NCBI GenBank assembly: GCA_039191605.1
Contig: JBCCXL010000014.1
Coordinates: 1 to 64,000 of the forward strand
Source: JBCCXL01 sp039191605
GTDB lineage: Bacteria; Acidobacteriota; Thermoanaerobaculia; Multivoradales; JAHZIX01
Direction: 5' to 3'
DNA length: 64,000 nt
The notes beneath the pieces were generated by a model. That model did no database searches, was not told where the DNA came from, and saw nothing but the letters and a program-made list of their open reading frames with translations. Shown here in pieces: positions 8,577-16,293 of this stretch; the first letter of the stretch is position 1; each line of letters begins with the position of its first letter. The position numbers and the translations under genes are program-made.

Positions 8577-10520
8577 TCAGGAACCCTCTTCGCTCTCTTC
8601 CCAGCCGAGGACCCGGTCGATGGTGTTGACGGAGACCGGATGGTAGGTAGCGCGGGCCCGGCGATAGATGTCCAGGGCTCGCTCCTTGCCTTCGGGGGTC
8701 TCGGCGAGGGCCTCGTATTGGGGACGGAGGAATTTCCGTCGGCCCATGGAGAGCAGGAAGTTCTCCTGACTCTCTTCGGCGGCGGAATAGCCCCGCTCGG
8801 TGGCCTGGAGCAGCCAGGCGTTGAGCAGCTCGGAGTTGCCGGCGGAAGTGAGGCCGAAGGTGACGTCGAGATCCGCCAGCTGCTGCTGGGTGAGGCCCTC
8901 CGGCAGCTGGCGCACGAAGTGGAGCCACTGCTGGGGGCGCCAGTCGGCGGTATTGAGCTGTGCCGCCGGGCGGCCGCCGGCCAGGGCGTTGAGCTCCGCG
9001 TCGACGACGGCGAAGGCGTCAGTACTGGGGATCACCACGTTGTCCGGGATGCCGGGGCCGAAGATCCAGGCGTCCAGCTGGGCCTTGGCGATGGCCTCTT
9101 CGTCTCCCTGGAGGAGGTCTTCCTTCAGCCGCTCCACCAGCTCGTTGGTGCCCAGGGAGCGGAAGGCGTAGCGGTCGAAATGCTCCCGCAGGAACTCGTC
9201 GAAGGCCTCGCGGCCGACCTGCTCCTCCAGAGCGCGGAGGAAGAAGGAGCCCTTCTCGTAGGGGATGTCCGAGAACACGTCGTCTGGATCCTGCTCGGCA
9301 GTGAGCTCCAGGCGCAGATGAGTGTATTGGGGGGTCTCGGCGAAGTCCTCCACCGTCGCTTCAAGATCCTGGTACCCCAGCTGGGTGAGCATCTCGGCGT
9401 AGTCGGCGCCGTAGAGCTGCTCCATGATCCGGCGCTCGAAGTAGACGGTGAAACCCTCGTTGATCCACAGATCGTTCCAGGTAGCGTTGGTGGCCAGGTT
9501 GCCGGACCAGCTGTGGGCTAGCTCATGGGCGATGAGGGCGGTGAGGGAGCGATCCCCGGCGAGGATGGTGGGGGTGGCGAAGGTGAGCCGCGGATTCTCC
9601 ATGCCGCCGTAGGGGAAGCTCGGGGGCAGCACCAGGATGTCGTAGCGCCCCCAGCGATAGGGGCCGTACATCGCCTCGGCGTCGACCATCATCTGCTCCG
9701 TCTCGGCAAATTCATAGGCCGAGGCCTCGATCACCGAGGGCTCCGCATAGACCCCGGTGCGGGCGCCGATGGAGCGGAATTCCAATTCCCCGACCGCCAG
9801 GGACATGAGGTAGGAGGGCACCGCTTGATCCATGCGGAAGGTGTAGACGCCGTTGTCCGCCACCTGCTGAGGGTTCTCGGCGCTCATCAGCGCCAGCAGC
9901 GGCGGCGGAACCTCCAGCCGCGCATCGTAGGTGAAGCGGACCTGGGGCGTATCCTGCAGCGGGATCCAGGTGCGGGCGAGGATCGGCTGGCTCTGGGTGA
10001 AGAGGAAGGGGTACTTTCCGCTAGCGGTCTGGACCGGCTCCAGCCACTGCAGGGCACCGGCTCCCGGTGCGGTGCGATAGCGCACCCGAACGGTGTCGGC
10101 CTTCTCCGGCACGGTGATGTGCAGCGGGCGCCCGAGGGCGTCGTTGCCGTCTCCGAGGTGGAATTCCGCCGGGCCTTCACTGGTGCTGACCTCGAGGATC
10201 TCCATATCCTTGGTGTCGAGGATCACCTTGTCGGCCTCGCTCCGGCGTTCCAGCGTCAGCTCGGCGGTGCCGCTGAGGGCGCGCTCCGTGAAGCTGACGG
10301 TGAGATCCAGAGAGATATGGCGGACGGCGAAGTCCTGAGGATTGGCGAAGGAGTGCACGTCCTTCACCGCCTCGGTGCTGGCGGCATGGTCCGCCGCGGA
10401 GGAGGCCGAGTCGGGGCTGGGAGCACAGGCGGTGACGGTCATCAGCAGCAGAAGGGCGGAGAGGCAGGCGATGGGGGAAGGGCGCAATGCGCCCGACAGC
10501 GACGAAAGAAGAAAGGGCAT
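8577..10520 (-). CDS. M1-family metallo-aminopeptidase, predicted lipoprotein
   Basis: 647 residues. The N-terminus has a hydrophobic signal ending in LLMTVTAC, a lipobox with the Cys as lipidation site. The M1 signature is complete: exopeptidase motif YGGMENP and the zinc motif HELAH (His332, Glu333, His336) with the third ligand Glu355 in NEGF. M1 enzymes (aminopeptidase N / leukotriene A4 hydrolase group) release N-terminal residues from peptides; this one would act at the cell envelope, probably in peptide scavenging. The length and the C-terminal helical domain, without the larger APN extension, fit the LTA4-hydrolase-like subgroup. The start is the ATG at 10520, preceded by GAGGAGCC. 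It is probably transcribed alone, with a hairpin downstream. Confidence 0.88.
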   Translation of the reverse strand: MPFLLSSLSGALRPSPIACLSALLLLMTVTACAPSPDSASSAADHAASTEAVKDVHSFANPQDFAVRHISLDLTVSFTERALSGTAELTLERRSEADKVILDTKDMEILEVSTSEGPAEFHLGDGNDALGRPLHITVPEKADTVRVRYRTAPGAGALQWLEPVQTASGKYPFLFTQSQPILARTWIPLQDTPQVRFTYDARLEVPPPLLALMSAENPQQVADNGVYTFRMDQAVPSYLMSLAVGELEFRSIGARTGVYAEPSVIEASAYEFAETEQMMVDAEAMYGPYRWGRYDILVLPPSFPYGGMENPRLTFATPTILAGDRSLTALIAHELAHSWSGNLATNATWNDLWINEGFTVYFERRIMEQLYGADYAEMLTQLGYQDLEATVEDFAETPQYTHLRLELTAEQDPDDVFSDIPYEKGSFFLRALEEQVGREAFDEFLREHFDRYAFRSLGTNELVERLKEDLLQGDEEAIAKAQLDAWIFGPGIPDNVVIPSTDAFAVVDAELNALAGGRPAAQLNTADWRPQQWLHFVRQLPEGLTQQQLADLDVTFGLTSAGNSELLNAWLLQATERGYSAAEESQENFLLSMGRRKFLRPQYEALAETPEGKERALDIYRRARATYHPVSVNTIDRVLGWEESEEGS

Positions 10521-10730
10521 GACGGCTCCTCGGCGAAGCGGAGGCGTTGGCGATGCGGCAGCGTTGGCAAATCGACAGCTCAGGCAGTCTAGTAGCGTAG
10601 GCGGACCGATACCACTAGCGAAGCGGAGGCGCTGCGAGTCGGGGAGGCGCTGCGAGTTGGAAGCGCCGTAAAGCGGAATCCGAGACGGTAGGACCCAGCG
10701 TGGGTCGGTGTTAAAGGGGGCGGACGAGAT

Positions 10731-11714
10731 TCAGGGAGCGGCGAAAATCGGGGTGCCGGTGCGCAGGCTGGCCTCCAGCCCGGCGGTGAGCTCGAAGACC
10801 TGTTCGCGAGAGATCTTGGCCCCCGGCCCCGTCTGCTCCAGCTGCTGGAGACTGGCCCTCGCCAACAGCACCGGCAGGGCACAGAAGCCCACGACGCCCT
10901 CGTGGGCGCCGCCGTGGCGCAGGGTTTCGACGTAGTTCTGGGCTCGTTCCAGGTCGCCCCGGGCGAGCTCGAAGACCTGCTCCCGGGGGACCTGGGCCGG
11001 CAGGAAGAAGCGCCCCTCCACCGCGTCGGCGGCGGAGTCCTTGAGGATATTGACCAGCTGCAGACCCTCACCGAAGGCCCGGGCCTCGGCCCGCAGGCTG
11101 TCGGCTACCTCGGCGAGGTGATCTTCGGCGGCGAGGAAGAGCTCGGTGAGCATCTCCCCGACGATGCCGGCGACGATGTAGCAGTAGTGGCGCAGATCGT
11201 CGACGTCCTCGAGGGTCAGGCGCCCCTCGGCGTCGGTGCGCTCGACGAAGGCCTTCATGCCGACGCAGGTGCGCACCGTGTGCTCGACGATCACCGGCTG
11301 GCGTTCGTCTTCCAGCAGATGGAGCTGGGCGAGCACCAGGGGGGTATGGTCTAGAAGCTGGTTGTAGCCCTCGTGGGTGTCCGGATAGGGCTGGGCCCAG
11401 GAGGCGGTGAGGCGACTGGCGACCTGCTGAGTTTCGGGGTCCGCGGCATCCCGCTGCAGCAGCTCGGCGAAGTCATCCAGGGCGGCCATCTTGCGCTGCG
11501 CCGGCCACTGCACCGAATCCTCGAAGGTATCCGCGATGCGGAAGAGCAGATAGGCGAGGCCGACCTCAGCGTCCGTCGGCGAGGGCAGCAGGGGAATGGA
11601 TAAGGCGAAGGTACGGCTGGTGAGGGTGAGCAGCTCGGCGATCTTCGCGGTGGCCTCCCGCGAACCCGGCCGGGGCTGGGGTGCGGTGGCAGAGAGAGTG
11701 GATCCGGCATCCAT
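10731..11714 (-). CDS. Squalene/phytoene synthase family protein
   Basis: 327 residues of the head-to-head prenyl transferase family. The first Asp-rich motif region reads FRIADTFEDS and the second NILKDSAADAVEGRFFLP, which aligns with the NI(L/I)(K/R)DxxxDxxxGRxYLP pattern that binds the second diphosphate through magnesium. The NILKD form and the near-full length favour squalene synthase (two farnesyl-PP to squalene), but phytoene or dehydrosqualene synthase cannot be excluded. The first motif is ADTFED rather than DDxxD, a small deviation. The gene follows the mevalonate-type isoprenoid block in the same orientation, so the precursor supply is next door. A hairpin at 11832-11862 and a 160-base gap suggest its own promoter. 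Confidence 0.8.
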   Translation of the reverse strand: MDAGSTLSATAPQPRPGSREATAKIAELLTLTSRTFALSIPLLPSPTDAEVGLAYLLFRIADTFEDSVQWPAQRKMAALDDFAELLQRDAADPETQQVASRLTASWAQPYPDTHEGYNQLLDHTPLVLAQLHLLEDERQPVIVEHTVRTCVGMKAFVERTDAEGRLTLEDVDDLRHYCYIVAGIVGEMLTELFLAAEDHLAEVADSLRAEARAFGEGLQLVNILKDSAADAVEGRFFLPAQVPREQVFELARGDLERAQNYVETLRHGGAHEGVVGFCALPVLLARASLQQLEQTGPGAKISREQVFELTAGLEASLRTGTPIFAAP

Positions 11715-11831
11715 GATGAGGACCTTCTGGCGGTGAGGAGAGAAAAAGGCGATTTAGGGAAAGCTACGAAACGACATCATATCGCGTCGATTCCCGCGGT
11801 CACCGTCCGCGGGGGGCCGAGTTTGAGGAAA

Positions 11832-11862
11832 GACCGCCCGAGGAATGAGCCTCGTGGCGGTC
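11832..11862 (-). terminator. Hairpin ending the isoprenoid operon
   Basis: Left arm GACCGCCCGAGG (11832-11843) pairs with CCTCGTGGCGGTC (11850-11862) with a single bulge. It lies 12 bases after the stop of the isopentenyl phosphate kinase gene on the minus strand and is followed there by a short CTTTCC run. It would separate the seven-gene block from the squalene/phytoene synthase gene. Confidence 0.6.
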
Positions 11863-11874
11863 GGTAGAGGGCGC

Positions 11875-12807
11875 TCAGAGCGGTGGGAGTTCGGTGACCC
11901 AGGTGCCGTGAACGGCTTCGGAGCCCGTCTCGGCGAGAATCCCGCGGCGCAGCTGATCCGCCTCGCGGCCGTCGATGAGAACGGAGTCGATGCCCTCCTC
12001 CGCCAGCCGCCAGGCGGTGGCGAGGCGCAGCGCCATGCCGCCGGTGACGTCGGTGCCCCGGGGAGCGCCGATGGCGTCCCAGGCCTGATGAAAATTGCTC
12101 CGATCGATCCGGGGGATCGTCGCCCCGGAGGTGTCGTAGAGGCCGCGGGTGGCGCCGGCCCAGACCACCCGGCGAACCGAGTGGCGCAGGGGGCGCTGGC
12201 GGACGTGGCTCAGGAGCGAGTCGCTGAGGGCGAGGAGCAGGGCCTCGGTGGAGGCGATGGTCGCTCCCCAGCGGCGGTCCATCACCACGTCGCCGTAGAC
12301 CACCGGCAGCAGTCCCAGGTCCAGGGCTCGCACCAGGGCTTCCGTCGGCAGACTCTCGAGCTCGCCGGCTTCGGCGATGGCGAAGCTCGAAGGGGCGAGG
12401 GCGAAGGGGGCGGCGCCGGCCTCGGCGAGGGCTTCGATGACCAGGCGGTGGAGGCGCGTTGCCGCCCGCTGCACGTCGCTGACGCCGCGGCGCTGATCGG
12501 CGGTGAGCGATCGGCGCGACTCGCTGGAGTCTTCCGAGGCGCTCGGCGACGGGCCCCCAAGGCCGGCGCGGCGGGCGGCGACGTGGCCGTAGGAGCCGCT
12601 GCCGTGGCCGAGGATGATGCCGCGGCCGGCGCCGAGGGATCGGCGGGCGGCGGCGAGCTCTTCGGCGAGGCGCTGAATCGCCTCCCGGTGGGGAGTCTCG
12701 GCCTGCGTCTTGTCGGTGATCAGAGAGCCCCCGAGCTTCACCAGGGTGAGGTCCGGGACGGGAGCTGCGGAGTCGGGAGCTTCGGTATCGGGGGAGAGTT
12801 GGGACAC
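11875..12807 (-). CDS. Isopentenyl phosphate kinase (amino-acid kinase superfamily)
   Basis: 310 residues. The N-terminal nucleotide site is VKLGGSLITDK and the isopentenyl-phosphate signature is LGHGSGSYGHVAARR, including the conserved His of the GSxGH motif that distinguishes IPK from glutamate 5-kinase and UMP kinase. Further family blocks are VVYGDVVMD, VVWAGATRGLYD and DVTGGMALRL. IPK phosphorylates isopentenyl phosphate to IPP and is the last step of the archaeal-type and Roseiflexus/Haloferax-type mevalonate routes. It sits directly after the decarboxylase gene and mevalonate kinase gene, which supports that role. The start is a GTG at 12807; about 25 non-conserved residues precede the fold. 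Confidence in the family is high; the physiological substrate is inferred from context. Confidence 0.85.
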   Translation of the reverse strand: MSQLSPDTEAPDSAAPVPDLTLVKLGGSLITDKTQAETPHREAIQRLAEELAAARRSLGAGRGIILGHGSGSYGHVAARRAGLGGPSPSASEDSSESRRSLTADQRRGVSDVQRAATRLHRLVIEALAEAGAAPFALAPSSFAIAEAGELESLPTEALVRALDLGLLPVVYGDVVMDRRWGATIASTEALLLALSDSLLSHVRQRPLRHSVRRVVWAGATRGLYDTSGATIPRIDRSNFHQAWDAIGAPRGTDVTGGMALRLATAWRLAEEGIDSVLIDGREADQLRRGILAETGSEAVHGTWVTELPPL

Positions 12808-12832
12808 AGGGTCGAATCCGAGAGGGGCGCCT

Positions 12833-12890
12833 TAGAAGAGGTTCGGACTAGAAGTGGTTTGGACTAGAAGAGGTTCGGACTAGAAGAGGT
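12833..12890. repeat. 16-bp tandem repeat at the decarboxylase 3' end
   Basis: Unit TAGAAGAGGTTCGGAC at 12833-12848, a variant copy at 12849-12864, a perfect copy at 12865-12880, and a partial fourth copy to 12890. The minus-strand stop codon of the decarboxylase gene (12880-12882) is built from the junction of two units. The repeat fills most of the 72-base spacer before the isopentenyl phosphate kinase gene. Confidence 0.9.
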
Positions 12891-13917
12891 GCTGAGCTTC
12901 GCTCCGGGGGCCGTCGCCGACGCGGTCCTCGATCACCGAGTGAACCCCCGGGACTTCCGCCAGCTCGGCGCTCACCTTCGCCCCTTGATCCAGCGGGCAA
13001 AGAACGTGGACGTTGGCCCCCGCGTCCATGGTGAAGAAGGCGCCTAGTCCCTGTTTGCGCAGCTCGCGGACCCGCGCCATCACCGCCAGGGTGCCGGGCT
13101 GCCAATAGTAGATCGGCGGCTGGGAGGACATGGCGATGAGGTGGAGATCCACCGCGTCTTCCTCCACCACCTCGATGAGGGCCTCGAGATCTCTGCCCTC
13201 GATGGCCCGCCGGCAGCGCTCCAGGCGGGGCGCCATGAGCTCCAGGCGGCGGCGGAAGTGGGGGCTGGTGGTGGTGAGGTTGTGCCCCTGGAGGGAGGAG
13301 ACCTCCTTCGGCCCGGTCTCCACCAGGGCGATGCAGTTGGCCAGCGGCCAGTGCTCGGCGGTCGCCAGCTGCACCGCGCGATTGCTGGCTTCGTCGTCGC
13401 CGGTGCCGGAGAGGCTCAGCTCCGGGGTCCAATCCGGGGCCGGCCACTGCACGTAGCCCCCAAGCACCGAGCGGGTGGCGGAGCCGGAGCCGCTGCGGCG
13501 CGCCCAGCGGCTGCTCTCGTCGGCGTCCAGCGGGAGCCCCAGGGCCCCGGCGGTGGAGAGGGTGAGGGCGGCGAAGCCGGAGGCGGAGGAGGCGATGCCG
13601 GCGGCGGCGGGGAAGGAGTTGTGGGTAGCGACCCGGAAGGATCCCTCCGCGCCGGCGGCGCTGCGCAGGCGCTCCAGGTGAGCGCTGATGCGGGTGGTGA
13701 AGGCGGGAGGAGCGGGGGAGAGCACGCCGTCGTCGGAGCGCAGCTCGATCACGCTCTCGCCCTCGTCCCCGGGGCGGAACTCCACCGTGGTGGTGGAGCG
13801 GCATTGCTCCAGGGTCATCGAGATGGAGGGGTGGTGGGGCACCACCCGCTCGAGGTCGAGGGCGCCCCAATACTTGATGAAGGCGATATTCGAGGGGGCA
13901 GAAGCGGTGTATTTCAT
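12880..13917 (-). CDS. mvaD: Diphosphomevalonate (or phosphomevalonate) decarboxylase
   Basis: 345 residues of the GHMP superfamily with the decarboxylase hallmarks: N-terminal APSNIAFIKYWG, the glycine/serine loop AAGIASSASGFAAL, SGSATRSVLGGYVQW, and the catalytic-Asp block MDAGANVHVLCP. Classical enzymes decarboxylate mevalonate 5-diphosphate to IPP. Homologues in Haloferax and Roseiflexus act on mevalonate 5-phosphate and give isopentenyl phosphate, the substrate of IPK. Because an IPK gene follows and no phosphomevalonate kinase is seen, the monophosphate activity is plausible, but the sequence alone does not settle it. After the IKYWG motif there is ALD rather than the usual K-x-D. The ATG at 13917 lies 10 bases after the mevalonate kinase stop, so the genes are probably cotranscribed. 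Confidence 0.85.
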   Translation of the reverse strand: MKYTASAPSNIAFIKYWGALDLERVVPHHPSISMTLEQCRSTTTVEFRPGDEGESVIELRSDDGVLSPAPPAFTTRISAHLERLRSAAGAEGSFRVATHNSFPAAAGIASSASGFAALTLSTAGALGLPLDADESSRWARRSGSGSATRSVLGGYVQWPAPDWTPELSLSGTGDDEASNRAVQLATAEHWPLANCIALVETGPKEVSSLQGHNLTTTSPHFRRRLELMAPRLERCRRAIEGRDLEALIEVVEEDAVDLHLIAMSSQPPIYYWQPGTLAVMARVRELRKQGLGAFFTMDAGANVHVLCPLDQGAKVSAELAEVPGVHSVIEDRVGDGPRSEAQHLF

Positions 13918-13927
13918 CGTCGGGAGC

Positions 13928-15145
13928 CTATGTCGGAATGATCTGTAGACCCGGGGCTCCGAGGGCCATGTCGAGGGGCTCGAGACCGGCGTGGCGGGCC
14001 AGCTCGGCGGGGTCGGAGCGAGGATGATATACCAGCACCGAACCGGCCCCGGGCCCGCGCAGGCAGCCGGCGCCGGAGATTTTCGCCGCGCCCCCTTGAG
14101 CTTCTACCCGGCGGATCTTCTGCTGGGTTGCGGAGGGCACGACCCGCAGGTTCTCCAGCTCGCTCTGGAAGAGTTGAAATAGGGGGCGCAGATCGGTGGC
14201 CGCAGGAGTGTCTTCGGAGGTGGTGTCTTCGGAGGTGAGTGCCTCGCGCAGCCGGTGGGTTTGCTGGCTCATCTTGGTGAGTCGCTGCGCGAAGGCTTCG
14301 GGGTCCTGGTCTCGCAGGCGCCGCACCGCCGCCACTACGGTACCGGTGGCCTCCACCGGGGGGCCTGAGTCACACACCGCGATTCTGCGCAACGGGTCCT
14401 GGGCGGTGGCAGGGCGACGCAGCCTCTCCAGCTGGAGCTTGCCCTCCCGCCGCTGAGCCCACAGCACCTCGCCCCGCAGCACGGTTCCGGTATCCACCCC
14501 CGAAGGGCGGCCGTGCTGGCGGCGCTCGACGTCCAGGGCGAGCTCCTCCAGGCGCTGCAGCGGGACTTCCCGATCCCAGGCGGCGAGGGCGCCGGCCACC
14601 AGGGCGACGGCGGCGGCGGCGGAGCTGCCGAAGCCGGAGCCGATGGGCAGCTGGGATTCCACTCGCACCTGGAGGGAGGCCGGGAGCTCCTCCACTTCCA
14701 GGGCCGCGGTGCCCAGGGCGACCCAGGCAACGTGGCCCGGATCGTCGCCGAGGACGTGGCGAAAGCTCTCGGGGCTCGGATCCTGGGACCAGCGCTCCCA
14801 GGCGCCAGCGGCGGCGCGGGCGTAATCCGTCACCTCTCGCCAGGGTCGCCGTCGGTGCAGATCCAGAGCCGGGATGCTCAGCTCCACCGAGGGCTCGGCG
14901 GAGGCGGCAGCTCCGGAGCTGCCGGTCTCGGCACCGGTCTTCAAGGTAGCGGGCTCGAAGGTGGCGGTGAGGGTGCGGCCGACGGCGGCCACCAGGGCGG
15001 GCTCGCCGTAGACCGCTGCGTGCTCTCCCATCAGAATCACCTTGCCCGGCGCCCGCGCCTGAATCCGGCGGGCGGGCAGGGTGCGGAGGCGCCGCGTGCT
15101 GAGGTGCCGTCGACCGGGCTCGCTCGCCCCGCTCGCTTCGCTCAA
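13928..15145 (-). CDS. mvk: Mevalonate kinase (GHMP kinase)
   Basis: 405 residues. The family motifs are RAPGKVILMGEHAAVYGEPALV (cited here in two parts: RAPGKVILMGEH and AAVYGEPALV) near residue 30, the ATP loop LPIGSGFGSSAAAAV, the substrate segment HGRPSGVDTGTV, and a C-terminal KISGAGC block. It phosphorylates mevalonate to mevalonate 5-phosphate using ATP in the cytoplasm. The first possible start is a TTG at 15145 forming a TTGA overlap with the stop of the prenyl synthase gene; this tight coupling supports it, although the conserved fold starts only at about residue 28. The middle carries an extra stretch of Asp/Glu/Thr-rich residues (SEDTTSEDTPAATD). The next gene, the decarboxylase, starts 10 bases downstream. 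Confidence 0.88.
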   Translation of the reverse strand: MSEASGASEPGRRHLSTRRLRTLPARRIQARAPGKVILMGEHAAVYGEPALVAAVGRTLTATFEPATLKTGAETGSSGAAASAEPSVELSIPALDLHRRRPWREVTDYARAAAGAWERWSQDPSPESFRHVLGDDPGHVAWVALGTAALEVEELPASLQVRVESQLPIGSGFGSSAAAAVALVAGALAAWDREVPLQRLEELALDVERRQHGRPSGVDTGTVLRGEVLWAQRREGKLQLERLRRPATAQDPLRRIAVCDSGPPVEATGTVVAAVRRLRDQDPEAFAQRLTKMSQQTHRLREALTSEDTTSEDTPAATDLRPLFQLFQSELENLRVVPSATQQKIRRVEAQGGAAKISGAGCLRGPGAGSVLVYHPRSDPAELARHAGLEPLDMALGAPGLQIIPT

Positions 15146-16293
15146 TGGCTGCGCTGCTCCAGATAGTCCACCAGCCCGCGGAGGAAGGCGTGGCCGGAGG
15201 GGGCGAGCTGCAGCGGTTCCAGCAGTCGCCGGGCGGTCTCCGAACGCTCCTCGATCATCGCCTCCACGGCGGCGCGGGCGCCGCAGCTCTCGAGAATGGA
15301 GCGGCCCCGCTGCACTTCCGAGTGGGTGAGGCCGGCTCTGCCGAGGATCGAGCGCAGGTAGCTCTCGTCGTCGGGAGAGGCGAGGCGCAGGGCGTGGTGG
15401 ATCAAGAAGGTGTGCTTGCCCTCCTCCAGGTCTCCTCCCACCGGCTTGCCGACGGCGGTCTCGTCGGCGAAGACGCCGAGCAGATCGTCCTGAAGCTGGA
15501 AGGCCTCTCCGAGGGCGCGGCCGTACTGCTTTAGCGCCCCCAGCAGGGCTGGGTCGGCCTCGGCGAGGGTGGCCCCCAGCTCCACCGGCCTCTCGACGCT
15601 GTAGAGGCCGCTCTTGAGCTGAAGGATGCGCGCGAGGTCCTCGCCGCTGGGATCTGCTCCAAGGCCGGCGTGCATCTCCAGGAACTGCCCGTCGATCACC
15701 TCGCGACTCATCAGGAAGACCAGTCGCTCCACCGCCAGGCGTCGGGCGGCAGGCTCGGCGGGCAGCGAGGCGAAGAGCTGGAAGGCGAGGGTGGAGGCGA
15801 GATCACCGGAGAGGATGGCCATGGAGGTGCCGTGGTGGCGGGCCTCCTCTTCGGGATCCGGCCGGCCGGGCCCCCGCTCGGTGTGGGGGAAGGCCGCCTC
15901 GAAGCGGCGGTGGGCGGTGATTTTTCCGCGGCGGGTGGGGGCGCGATCCATGATGTCGTCATGGATCAGCAGATAGGTGTGGAGCAGCTCCGTCCCCATC
16001 GCCAAGGGCAGCACCTCGGCCTCCTGCTCTCCGCCGCAGGCGCGGTAGGAGAAGTACACCAGAGCCGGCCGCAGGCGCTTGCCGCCGGCCTGGACCAAGT
16101 CCTCCACCGAGGCCAGCAGCTCCAGGGCCTGGGGGGCCCGTCCGCGGGTTTCCTCCTCCCGCTCGCGGAAGAAGCGGCCCAGCTCTCCTTCCAGCTTGGT
16201 ACGGAAGGCGTCGAGCAGGGCGCGGAATTCTTGCTGGCTAGAGGGGGGCTGGCTAGCGGGTTGCTGGTGGGTGGGGTGGGTAACCTGGCTCAC
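15142..16293 (-). CDS. Polyprenyl (farnesyl/geranylgeranyl) diphosphate synthase
   Basis: 383 residues of the trans-prenyltransferase family. The first Asp-rich motif is LLIHDDIMDRAPTRRG and the second is QLQDDLLGVFADETAVGKPVGGD; GGKRLRPAL binds IPP. The enzyme condenses IPP with allylic diphosphates. A Tyr lies five residues before the first Asp (TYLLIHDD); bulky residues there usually limit product length to C15, so farnesyl-PP is a reasonable guess and would feed the squalene/phytoene synthase gene. An insertion of charged residues (ERGPGRPDPEEEARHH) follows the first motif. The GTG start at 16293 overlaps the preceding stop by 4 bases (GTGA), and the stop overlaps the mevalonate kinase start, so it is firmly within the operon. 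Confidence 0.87.
   Translation of the reverse strand: MSQVTHPTHQQPASQPPSSQQEFRALLDAFRTKLEGELGRFFREREEETRGRAPQALELLASVEDLVQAGGKRLRPALVYFSYRACGGEQEAEVLPLAMGTELLHTYLLIHDDIMDRAPTRRGKITAHRRFEAAFPHTERGPGRPDPEEEARHHGTSMAILSGDLASTLAFQLFASLPAEPAARRLAVERLVFLMSREVIDGQFLEMHAGLGADPSGEDLARILQLKSGLYSVERPVELGATLAEADPALLGALKQYGRALGEAFQLQDDLLGVFADETAVGKPVGGDLEEGKHTFLIHHALRLASPDDESYLRSILGRAGLTHSEVQRGRSILESCGARAAVEAMIEERSETARRLLEPLQLAPSGHAFLRGLVDYLEQRSH

Noticed and set aside
11875..12807. Amino-acid kinase gene as glutamate 5-kinase or UMP kinase
   Set aside because: The GSGSYGH histidine motif and the mevalonate neighbours favour isopentenyl phosphate kinase.
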